The position numbers and the translations under genes were made by a program. Shown piece after piece: positions 1 through 9,371 of a DNA stretch of 64,000 nucleotides (position 1 is the stretch's first letter; each line of letters starts with the position of its first letter). Source of the DNA: Phlebiopsis flavidoalba (lineage: Eukaryota > Basidiomycota > Agaricomycetes > Polyporales > Phanerochaetaceae). Below the pieces are notes generated by a model. The model saw only the letters and a program-made list of their open reading frames with translations. It had not been told where the DNA came from and did not search any database. Location: contig JAOCPU010000044.1 of the NCBI GenBank assembly GCA_035772785.1, forward strand, positions 113,501 to 177,500. The letters run 5' to 3'.

Positions 1-138
1 TTTTTGTGGCAGGAAAAAGAGTCCGAGACCACAAGCGAAGCTTTCAACGGAGTAGCAGAGTCCAGCAAGGACAAGCTATCCGCACTAGAGGTATGGAAGG
101 GGGACCCGTGGTCGGTCATGTCTTTGAGCAAGTAGACA
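1..138 (+). CDS. Possible 3' end of an unidentified gene
   Basis: Frame 1 is open from the window edge to a TAG at 136-138 and encodes about 45 residues rich in Ser, Lys and Glu. I do not recognise the protein. It could be the last exon of a gene that starts left of the window, or a chance open stretch. A short frame proves little, so confidence is low. Confidence 0.2.
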
Positions 139-775
139 TGATGTGCCGAGCGCGCGAGATTAGAGTTCGTCGTCCTGAGGATGAGACGACATAGGTGTCG
201 GGCCTGGTATACTTAAGGCTATAGGCCACCAACACCGGTCTAACAATGGTACGCGGCTGTATCCAAGGCACGCCTAAAGCCATATGTTTAAAGTGCAGAT
301 TCACGCTGTGGACATTCTCGATGACATATAACGAACTTGCTGTGCCACTCATGGCCGGCCGTGACGTAGCCCAAGTGAATAGTGCGGTGGTAAAGAAGGG
401 TGTCGGGGGTACCGAAGAGGCTGCCGACCGTGAACGATCGCGCAACCGATCTTTCCCCTTAATTGCATCGCCGGTCAATTTTGCGTGTGCTTTGTTCACT
501 CGAGGGAAAGTTAGCCTCAAAGGGAACCGGGCGCGCAAGTTGGCTCCTTTATAACCTGTCGTCCAACGCACACGTTCACGTATTCGGTGATGACAGTGGT
601 GGTGGACAAACAATGAAAATGGTCCTGGGGTCTGCACCTGATGTCAGAAAAAGGCTGGGAAAGCGCGACCTCCAGGGCCAGAAGACTTTCTTACCTGCCC
701 CTGCCCATATCCGACCGATCTGAGATGCCGCTTCACTAACTTGTGTAACCCAGGTTCCGGACATTGCTGACGAGG
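139..775. other. Spacer upstream of the G-patch gene
   Basis: No protein is recognisable on either strand. The longest open frame is a 173-codon minus-strand frame (116-637) whose translation is Arg/Ser/Thr-rich and low in pattern, typical of a chance frame in GC-balanced DNA. The segment probably holds the promoter and 5' leader of the G-patch gene. Confidence 0.4.
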
Positions 776-3700
776 ATGACGAGTAGGCTCAAACGGAAAC
801 GATCAATGACCCTAGGTTAGCTAGGATCCATCTAGCTCACGAGCGAATTGAGTCCTTTTTGTCTTGTATGTATCGCTCCTTGCCTGGTACAGCCCCATGA
901 TCTGAGTAACCGACCCGTTATGCCAGATTGGGAATCAAGGGCACGCCCTTCCCCCATTAGAGATCCAAGACACTGTGCTGTTTGTACCGGCTCTGGAAAC
1001 AAGAGGTTCGAAGATGAGAAAAGGTCGGCGCGGCTGCACGGAGCCTTCGACGCGGCGGTTTTTTCTCTGCGGGCTACTTTAATATTACAGTATGGTTCGA
1101 AGGAAGGTATGCATGCTCGGAGCGGATCGCTGGTTATGGTGATGTCTAAATGTCATTCATCTCAGTGAATGGGCCTTCCCTCAACCTTTGTCTTCACTTC
1201 ACGCTCGGACAGGGCGAAGAAGAAGGCGGTCCAGGCCGAGTTAAGGACTTCATGATGACGAGGATCTCGCAGACCCTGCGCGATAAAGCCATGCAAACTT
1301 GTGAAGACGAGAACGAGGAGATGGACTTTGCGGCACAGTCAAGCTTTCGCAGCGCGCAGGTCCTAGTGCAGAGGAAGAGTGCGTGACCATACAGCTCACG
1401 CGGCCGGTCACTATCCTGACTTCCTTGAAGTTCAATGGCGAGCGCATTGGCCGCCTCGCTCGCGCCTCCAACGTCTGACTCGGTCGGTGCGCGTATCTTG
1501 AAGAAGATGGGCTGGCGTATGGGTCAAGGTATTGGCCCACGAATAACATACGAGCAACGGCGCGCGCAGGACCGCGCTGTTGGCGCTGCAGCCGGCGAAG
1601 AGGATGATGAGGCGAAGAAGCACATGTACCCGAGGCGGGACACGCCGCTGCTTCTGGTGTCTCGCAAGGACAATTCACATGGTCTTGGGTACACTCCAGG
1701 CATGAGCTTGGACGAGTCGCTTGGAAGAGCGACGGAGGCAAAGGGCCCCCGCGTTCTCTGGTACGTCTTTCTGCACACCATTTTCTATCGCACCTCGCCG
1801 ACCATTGAAATAGCTGGGTTTTGGGTCTCGGTGCTCTAACGACGTCCGACGAAGATGTATTGGAATGTTATTGATTCTGCGTTAGGATCCGGAACGTCCA
1901 AGCGCATAATGTCATATGAACGCGCAAGATGACGGATGACCCAAAACATTACAAATGGTGGCACGTCGCGCGGAAGAGGGGCGTAACGATTGTCAGTTTC
2001 CATGATTCCATAACCTACTCTGTTAGCTTGCTAACACCCGTACGTCAAGAGGGTATGCCTCACTAGAGACCAGAAACCGACGCAAACATTTCGGGGACGG
2101 TCGTACAGTGCTAGAAGGGTTTCGTGTTGTCTGATCGGCCCGTCGCTGATAGACCGGTGGTAAGAATAATCACATCAAACCTCTAGTGGTTGAACTCATC
2201 GACATCACAGGTTCCCGCTGCCAGAAGTCCCCTCAGGCTGGAAGCCACAATCCTCGGCGTGTATGGGAAGCGGAGCGCAGACAAGAAACAGAAAATGAGA
2301 GTGTGACCGAAGGACAAAACAGCAACAAGGAAACCCTCAAACTCACCATGAATGGAAGCAGAATCTTCTTTCGGCGGACGAGGTATGTTCTGCGATAGTC
2401 ACGGTCCCATTTTCCCAGCTGACTCATGAGCTCACGACAGAGAGGCTCCATCCTGGGAGAAAACCCCGCTCCCGTCGCAGCCGCCGTGCGCTCCGTCTTT
2501 GACTATATATGTCTCAGAAGGACAAGGAGCGCCTCGCGAACATCCCGCACTGACCATCGCGACCGTATGGCGCGTTTGGCTCATCAAGACCCACTGAGTT
2601 CTGGACCGAGTGTAGCACCTCCACCATCCGAGCGCACTGAAAGTTGATATTCCCCATGTGCATCCTTCCGTGGCCAAGGCTGCCCTCCAAGGTTTCCAAC
2701 CATTCACTGCAGACCCTGTTAAACAATCACGCTATACCGCCTTCCTAAACCACGCGTCAAGCGCATCTGGCACCGAGCTCGAGATCGCGCCCCTCCCAGG
2801 CCAAAGGACCGAGGATTTCAACAAGGAGCTCGCGGACTATGCGAAAGCTGCGACTGTTTTCAACCACTTTCGGGGTCGCGATGGCGAGCCGTTTCAAAAC
2901 AAAGCGCCGCCATCGTCGAAACAGATGGGCCCCAAAAGTCATCGAGTCGGGCCTTCATACACCTGACCTCTCCGCGCCCGATTCCGCAGAGGAGCCCGCG
3001 CCCGAGGAGAAAAAGGACGAAGACCCGCGCATGCTGCGGCGGTGCGCCTGGGAATGTATGGTCCGCTCACACGCGAGACCACACCCTGGCAGCCCGCCCG
3101 ACTCCTCTGCAAGCGGGTTCGGTGTCAAGGACAGTTTGTGCCCGAAGTCGAGCCAACGCCCCCGCTGGTGACGGCGAGATCCCGCGGCGGCTGGCCCTAG
3201 CGACGCGCATGCCAGTGCGCCTGGTGCAGAGGCTGGCGCGATGGCCCCACCGCCGATCGCGGAATCGAGGCCGCGCCAGGAGAGGGCAGGCGTCCGGGCG
3301 GCGCGGAATCTGGCGAACGTGGGGTTGGGAGAGGATGACGCGCAAGGTCGGGACACTCTCACGTACCCAGGCGGCCCGCGATGGACGTTGTTCAAAGCTA
3401 TCTTTGCGAGCGATTGGACGAAGATGAGGATGAAGACTTGGCCCCGCGCGAGGAGAACGCCGGACTAGGTGATTGATGTAAACTGCGTCCAGCAGCAGCA
3501 AAAACAATCTGAGGATGCTGCGCCACGACACTTACTCACGCCCTTGAGTCGTCTCAGGCTTCTTACGAGCCGAAGGCGAGTGTTCCAACGGACACGCCGG
3601 GCATTGATCAGAAAGTCGATCTGGCCACATTCAAGCCGACTTTCGTTCCTCGTACAGACAGGGAGTCGAGAGAAGGACAAAGAAAAAGACTAGAAGCAAG

Positions 3701-3957
3701 GCAATAAGAAGAGCAAGAAGGCGAAAGCGCTGGTTTCGTTCGATGACGGGGAAGCGGAAAGAAAAAGGCTTGCAAATCAGCGTTAACACGAAGAAAGCGT
3801 TAAAGACAAGGACAAAAGACGCTAACGGGGAACGAAAGAAGAAGAAAGCGAAACGGATAAAGAAGAAGAAGACGACGAAGATGACGACGATAGTATGTGG
3901 GTGGAGAGACACCTAACGCCCGGATGTAGTCCAAAATCTGGTTTGGTTGACGACTAA
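776..3957 (+). CDS. GPATCH1: GPATCH1-like G-patch domain protein (spliceosome-associated)
   Basis: The reading starts MTSRLKRKR at 776, the usual basidiomycete start of this family. It continues with LFVPLWKQEVRDEKGRR-type sequence (about 975-1030), a GYFN..GSKEG block (about 1070-1110) and PSTFV..SRSDRAKKK (about 1170-1225). The G-patch itself is at 1435-1755: VGARILKKMGWRMGQGIGPR followed by HGLGYTPG. Downstream come PFTADPVKQSRYTAFL (about 2700), GMYGPLTRETTPWQPARLLC (about 3050-3110), DLATFKPTFVPRTDRES (about 3620-3660) and a Lys-rich tail with ALVSFDDGEA. The order matches GPATCH1, a nuclear protein linked to late spliceosomes. Several exons change frame through 1-bp indels, for example a missing base at about 1254 and extra bases at about 991 and 3117. 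The end is a TAA at 3955-3957 after an acidic tail. Family assignment is firm; exact exon limits are not. Confidence 0.88.
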
Positions 3958-4323
3958 AAGGCCACCAACGTCGGATCATCACCATCTGACGCTCTAGACG
4001 GTGGCTGCCGGCCCACACGAGGGGACGCAAAACGTGCTGTTGACCTTTATGTGACCTCAGCGTCGGGAGCCTCAGCATCCTTCGAATGCGACCCTCTCAC
4101 CATCCTATTTCACGAAACACAGATGTACTGAACCTTCGCGTCGTTGTTCAATCCATACCACACATCAAATCCAATCCACCAAGTCGCTTTCCACATCTCC
4201 GGGACTGTCATAAGGCCTGTATTCTAGTTCTTTATAATACATTGTATCCATTCACTTCCATAGCGTAAAAACACCACCGACATGACATCCGAAACCCTAT
4301 CTCTTTACGCTTACGCATAACAA
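3958..4323. other. Intergenic region between convergent genes
   Basis: This is a 3'-to-3' spacer between the G-patch gene and the oxygenase. It is AT-richer from about 4080 and shows no coding signature. It presumably carries the 3' UTRs and polyadenylation signals of both genes. Confidence 0.5.
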
Positions 4324-5811
4324 TTACATGAGGGGCCAAGCTCGTGGGCTTTCGCAAATTCTTTCGGGTACAGTTTCTTCGTCGCAGCAGGGGGGAAGAG
4401 GCTCAGGCCCGACGCTAAGCCACTGCGCTCGGCTTTGTTTCACACTAGGGTCCTGGACCGCGAAGTATGGGCCTTGAGAATCTTCGGGTTCGGCGCAAGA
4501 CGTTGGGAATGTTTGTGCGGCTCCGTCATTGGTTTGCGAATTGCGGGAGTGGAATAATATAATAGGGCTTCTCCAATTTGGTAGTGTGAGCACAGCTAAT
4601 AGGAATCGTTCTGTACCTGCGTCAGGCCGCGAGCGCGTGGTAGAGGCCCTCAAAGCAATTGGGTGTTTATGCGAAATAATTGGGTGCCGGGGAACACTAT
4701 CCGTCAAAAACGTCGATTCATAGGTGGGAAACAGGTGTTTGACTCGAGTAAATGTGGTAGCAAACGAGTTTACCGATACTGGTGATGCCGCAATATAGGT
4801 TGCATGCCTACGTTACCGAGCGTATATTAAGTGTCCAAACATAACGTTTAAAGAAGGGAGTGTACTAACCCCTAGGACATGAACCTATGATTGCAAGGAC
4901 TGACAACCAGCCCTCTACCATGGTGATTTCAATCCACTCCCGCCATTGAAGTTATTACGCTTGTAGGCCTTGGCGAGACTGGATCAGACATGTGAGGAAC
5001 GTCGAAGGGTCCCGTGGTGCTCATGCATTCCCTGTGCGAATCCATTCTTTGCTCCCGCACTGGATCTCTGGGAGTGAGTGGGAGATAGTGCCAAAAGCGC
5101 AGAGTTAAACTCGGTCTTCTCTGGGAAATAGTCGTTCAGCGCCTGCTCGGGTATGTTGAGCAGCTGACAGATATGCTTGTTGAGCGCAATGTTCAGCGCA
5201 TGATAGCGGGAGAACAGCAGTGTCCTCATTCTGTCGCGTCGAAGAGCGGGACGTCCGCCTCGGCAGGCCACTGATTAGGGCCTAGGGAATCGAGGTGCCA
5301 TGAATTCAGCCGTAGGGCTTCCCGTAATTAACAATGAACGCTAACCTTCGTGAAGTTTAAGCCAGAATGGGACCTCCTCGCCATTCTTTGGCTTGGGCTC
5401 GGGTAGATCTGGGCCAAAGCGATTACGCCTCAGCGTAAGCCTATCATCGTATCGCCTCATGAGTGCCAACTGCCAGACATGCTACTGGGAACACTGACCT
5501 TGTGGTTCTCCCGGAATGTCGTCCGCACGGAAGTAACCACGAAGAGCATAGGAATTTGCGGTGCCATGGGCGTCCTTCCATTCCTGTCGCGCTTCTTGAA
5601 GAGGCAGTCGGCGATGCCAAAGAGCTCCTTCTGGAAAGCATCCTCGAAGCCGGGGACATTGACAAAGACACCAAAACCGAACGTCCTCTAAGCGCGAAGC
5701 GTAAACTGTTCGTAGTATTTCGTGGGATCTGTCTCTCTGCGAGAGAGGAAGTCGATGATCGAGGGATGTTGTCGAAGACGAGCTGACCTTGGTTTGCTGT
5801 GGGATGGTCAT
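4324..5811 (-). CDS. 2-oxoglutarate/Fe(II)-dependent oxygenase (isopenicillin-N-synthase-like)
   Basis: Read from ATG at 5811 (MTIPQQ), the N-terminal part gives VFDNIP, RRETDP..YYEQFTLRALEDV and GVFVNVPGFEDAFQKELFGI, the non-haem dioxygenase N domain. RGYFRADDIPGEPQGQ lies near 5480-5520 and LPEPKPKNGEEVPFWLKLHEG at about 5345-5415. A GT...AG intron (about 5274-5345) joins this to QWPAEADVPLFDA. The catalytic domain has YHALNIALNKHICQLLNIPE and the Fe-binding H-x-D in HRDPSTFLTCLI (about 4985-5025). The C terminus reads LSLFPPAATKKLYPKEF..AHELG and ends LM-stop at 4324-4326. The segment at about 4600-4980, where the second His and the R-x-S of the family should lie, is hard to read. There are frame breaks at the start codon and at the H-x-D. 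Substrate unknown. Confidence 0.8.
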
Positions 5812-5863
5812 GATGAAAAGAACGGATGATACTACTGGACCATGCCCTCCAACTCGATACGTC

Positions 5864-5871
5864 TATATATA
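5864..5871 (-). promoter_or_regulatory. TATA box of the oxygenase gene
   Basis: TATATATA sits about 53-60 bp upstream of the minus-strand ATG at 5811, a normal TATA-to-ATG spacing for a fungal gene with a short leader. Confidence 0.45.
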
Positions 5872-6407
5872 CCTTCAATATTGCAACACAGTCCGCCTGC
5901 CCTGATGGTGATATAACATTAGCAGAGCGACGCCAGGCGACATCTGGCAACATCAGGCAACATCCCGGACGGCCAAGCAGTGATTGCAGATCAATCACGG
6001 CCACACGATCAGGCGCGTGCGAATTTGGGCCTGGGCGCGCGATGCAATTGCAAAACCCGAGTCTCTCCATCAGAGTCAGCGGGTCGGGTGTCCACTGTCC
6101 ATGGTCCTCGCAATGCTGATGGGTGTGATGAATGTAGGTTTCGTCAAACCTGCTTGTGAAGATTGAACAAACCTGTCAGACAGTCGTCAGTAAAATCTCA
6201 AACAGTGATGCACAAGATTGGCCGTACCAGGGACACACGCTTAACCTTCGGTACTTAAATTCGTTAGACGGGTCATATAAAAGCGGGAACTTTATCCACT
6301 CGGATAGAGTAAGTAGTCCTGAAGTAGGGGCCATTTAACGGTGGGTAGAAAAGCTCAGCGCTAGCGTCCAACCCGATGTAAGAATTATTGAAATACAGAG
6401 AACAGTG
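5872..6407. other. Intergenic region between two minus-strand genes
   Basis: It holds the promoter of the oxygenase and the 3' flank of the methyltransferase. Near 5930-5962 there is a short run of imperfect direct repeats around CAGGCGACATC / TGGCAACATCAGGCAACATC. No gene is visible. Confidence 0.4.
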
Positions 6408-8043
6408 CTAAAGCTTGCGGAATTTTGCTTGCATCCAAACTCGATACATTTTCAATTGCCTCTTACGGTTCACGATCAATCGCCTATCTCTACCCCTAGC
6501 TGTTCGATTGCAAACGGAGTGTGTGAATTGGAGGTATTTGCTGAGTTGTTGAGCAAGGTAGGGTGGATGATTGGCGCAGATGAAGTCTTCATGGTCGGAC
6601 TTGACTGTGTCTCTGGCTGGTTTGTAGGGTTCTCTAAAGGCGCTTGCGGACCAGACAAGGGAGTTGCAACTCCACTCCCCTCCGCCCCTTCGTCTTCTTC
6701 CTCGACTGTCTCGTGGTCTGTGGTTCGGAAAGAAGTAGGAACGGCAGCCCCCGTAAACAATATCGCGAGCTCATCTGTCATAGGAGAGTTATGTCAGCCG
6801 TTATGAGGCGTGATCGCGGTCTGCTTGCTTCTGTACCTAGCTCGAAGAAGTATACACGGGTCTTGTCTCCTCGTATGTAGAAATTCTCGTCGAGCATGCG
6901 GCCTGCTTTGAAGCGCAGTTGAGTGAGATCATACCGCCCCATAATCTCGGAAAAGCACACGTCCCCGGGTTTGAGAAGCTAGAAATTAGGTAAGTGGGGC
7001 GTGTGGCGTGAGACTGCAAAGGAGCTAACCTTGTAGACGTTTGTAATTGCCTGCCGCCATTCATTTGGATGCAGCGCGCTCAGGACAAAGATTGAGAACA
7101 ATAATGTCACACGCTGTTCTCCGCTAGGCCGGGCGGCAGAGAATCTGAGGAGAGATCCCACACGGCGGCTGTGATAGCACCAATTGGCGGGTCCAAATAC
7201 AATGGGTTACTCTGAGCGCAGACGAAGGGAGCGGAAGTTAGGAGTAATTCGCCGAGTTACGTTAATGCGCTGGACACACCTGTACAACCTTGACGGCGTG
7301 CGAGGAGTAATCATAAAGCTCGCAGACTCAGTTCTGGATTGCGATTGGCCGATAGTAAGGGGAATACGGCATTCCCAGCTCCTAAGCGTGCCGATTGAGA
7401 ACGCGTGTCGGCACATCATTATACATGAGTGCCCACCACAACCAATCTCCACGACAGTGAGCGGTCCCGCCTGCGCAATCATTCAATCGCGCATTGTATA
7501 CAAATAACTGAAGAATCTACCTGAGGCTCCGCAGCTTCTACGAGCTCTGGAAACTCTAAATGTAACCTAAATCATATCTCTCAATACAGCTACGGACGAT
7601 CAAACTTAACGCACCATTTGCGATTGCGGAAGAAATTACCCGCGTTTGCCTTGTAGAAGTTATCCCTGTAGCTAGAGTAAGCTATCGAGATCAATAAGAC
7701 GCAAACCTTTCCGTACCAGTGTTTGGCGGGTTTTTCGTTGTATTTGACTCGTTCCTCTTCCGGTACGGGCGCAGCCTTCTGCTTAGCGAGGGCGGCCTGC
7801 GATTATGTCGTCCTGGTCGTCCGGAGGGGGAACGTGATCCCATGCATTTTGACTCCAGACATCTTGGTCCTGCGTCAAAATCTATCGCGCGAGAGGTCTG
7901 TTCAAATACACGGTTTGAGACATGCAGATTAGATGCCCACCGAGCCCCGAATGGTGGTTTGACTTCGGAAACGTCGTGCACACGGAAGATGCAGTTCGCG
8001 AGTTGTGTTTTGCGTGCTCTGTGTCGGTAGGCTTGTCAGCCAT
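6408..8043 (-). CDS. TRM140: tRNA N3-methylcytidine methyltransferase (TRM140/METTL2/6/8 family)
   Basis: The start is ATG at 8043 ([15 protein letters not shown]). Exons then give [16 protein letters not shown]../[38 protein letters not shown] and [17 protein letters not shown] (about 7620-7665), then [11 protein letters not shown]. The SAM-binding motif I reads [26 protein letters not shown] and is split by a GT...AG intron inside the glycine motif (about 7390-7450). Next come [20 protein letters not shown], the SAM-pocket strand region [16 protein letters not shown], and [27 protein letters not shown]. The C terminus is [27 protein letters not shown]. These are hallmarks of the enzymes that make m3C32 in the anticodon loop of tRNA-Thr/Ser. 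About eight introns are apparent. Extra bases near 7300 and 6940 break the frame. Confidence 0.88.
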
Positions 8044-8288
8044 CGTCGCGTTCTTTTGTTGCGTGACTGGACAATGGACCGCAATACTTGATGATGAGCG
8101 TCGTAAAAGAACCTGCGGCAAATGTGTTGATCCGTTCCCGAAAGGAAAGCGCCACAAAGCCTTTACGGGCGTCTAATAGCTTCTAGCATGTTCTTCGAGG
8201 ATGTCTCCAGAATTATCCATGGTTCAATGTTCTCGCGTACTAGGTCTGAATGTCTATAGAACGACCTAAACTAATGAAGAAAATAATG

Positions 8289-8296
8289 GAATATTC
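8289..8296 (+). promoter_or_regulatory. Candidate heat-shock element
   Basis: GAATATTC fits the Hsf1 pattern nGAAnnTTCn and lies about 95 bp upstream of the TATA element and 195 bp upstream of the small HSP start. Additional TTC half-sites occur at about 8304 and 8314. The assignment rests on motif match and gene context. Confidence 0.4.
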
Positions 8297-8389
8297 GCGG
8301 GTGTTCGGACAGTGTTCGAACGGACACGACAGCAAAGCGGGCCTTTCGTTCAGGTTCCATGGCACGCCGCACCGCTGTTCGCAGTAGGG

Positions 8390-8396
8390 TATTTAA
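8390..8396 (+). promoter_or_regulatory. TATA-like element of the small HSP gene
   Basis: TATTTAA lies about 94 bp upstream of the ATG at 8490, followed by a CT/CA-rich leader. Confidence 0.4.
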
Positions 8397-8489
8397 CCAG
8401 CCTCAATGCGACTCAGCACCTCGACAAAAAAACTACTCAGACAAGACATACTACTACAACCAGTCGCTCATCACTACACTTCATTAATC

Positions 8490-9086
8490 ATGTCTCTCTT
8501 TCCCGCTTCTTCTACGAGCCCTTCTACACCCTCTCTGACTTCGATCGCCTCTTCGACGAGGCCTTCACTGCTCGTAATGGTAATACTGGCAATGGATCTG
8601 TTAATAACCAGCTCCAGCGTCAGGATGGCGTATCCCGTGCCTTGAGGCCATCGGTAAGCTGCTCCAACCCCGTCTAATGCTAGAAAACCCAGACTGACTA
8701 TCGCTCTTAGCATGGACGTTCACGAGGACGAAAAGGCGAACACCGTCGTCGCTAGCTTTGAGCTTCCAGGTCTCAAGAAGGAGGACGTGAACATTGACCT
8801 ACACAACAAATATTCTCACTGTGTCAGGTGAGACTAGAGCAGTCTACCGAGCACGATGAGAACGGTTGGGTTGTCCGCGAGCGCCGCTTCGGCAAGTTCT
8901 CTCGTTCAATCCCTCTTCCGGAGGGTGTAAAGGTGAATACCCTCTTTGGAAACTATGATGAGGTTTATTGCTAACAAGACATCGCAGCCTGAGGAGATCA
9001 AGGCGAACCTCGAGAACGGCGTTCTGAACGTCACCTTCCCGAAATCTTCTCCGGAGCAAGCTCCTAAGAAGATTACCGTCTCTTAA
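8490..9086 (+). CDS. Small heat-shock protein (Hsp20 / alpha-crystallin family)
   Basis: ATG at 8490 begins MSLSRFFYEPFYTLSDFDRL, but a duplicated CT just after the ATG shifts the frame. Intron 1 is 8654-8710. The alpha-crystallin domain follows: MDVHEDEKANTVVASFELPG, LKKEDVNIDLHNN, LTVSGETR, HDENGWVVRERRFGKFSRS, IPLPEGVK. Intron 2 is 8933-8987, then PEEIKANLENGVLNVTFPKS and SPEQAPKKITVS-stop at 9084-9086. The ENGVL..VTFPK segment and C-terminal Pro-rich tail are diagnostic. A single extra A near 8806 breaks the frame in the middle of the domain. The protein is a cytosolic ATP-independent holdase of about 155 residues, normal for agaric Hsp20. The heat-shock element upstream supports stress induction. 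Confidence 0.93.
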
Positions 9087-9371
9087 GCACGATCAACAAC
9101 TCTCATTACTCGCGCGCATAACGGACTTCGGAACATGTAGCATATACAACATTGTGTCAAATAGTAATCGTGTCATTGTCAGCTGAAAATTTCATCCGAG
9201 TACTGTGTGAACGAACCCTACGACATGCAAATTTCGCATCAAGCGAAGGTATGTAAACAGCGAGGGAAAACTAATTTGTACGGTATATTAAATACAATGC
9301 AATCCGCTAGCAATAAGAACAATGTGCAAGGTTAACTGTATATACAAAACAATAATGCGAATGCGGCGCAG
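9087..9371. other. 3' spacer between convergent genes
   Basis: It lies between the Hsp20 stop and the stop of the RhoGEF. It is AT-rich with no coding pattern and carries the shared 3' UTRs. Confidence 0.4.

Larger units (their letters stand above)
8044..8489. other. Divergent promoter region (methyltransferase / small HSP)
   Basis: This 446-bp region separates two divergently transcribed genes. It holds a canonical heat-shock half-site pair and a TATA element on the HSP side, listed separately. No coding sequence is recognisable. Confidence 0.5.

Noticed and set aside
116..637. 173-codon open frame on the minus strand
   Set aside because: Low-pattern, Arg/Ser/Thr-rich translation with no family likeness; competing frames are open on the other strand.
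741..786. Acidic short C terminus VPDIADEDDE-stop as the end of an upstream gene
   Set aside because: The same stretch contains the better supported ATG of the GPATCH1-like gene at 776; no upstream exons fit.
8306..8320. TTCGAA-containing segment as a heat-shock element
   Set aside because: TTC and GAA are directly adjacent, not separated by two bases as Hsf1 requires; GAATATTC at 8289 fits better.
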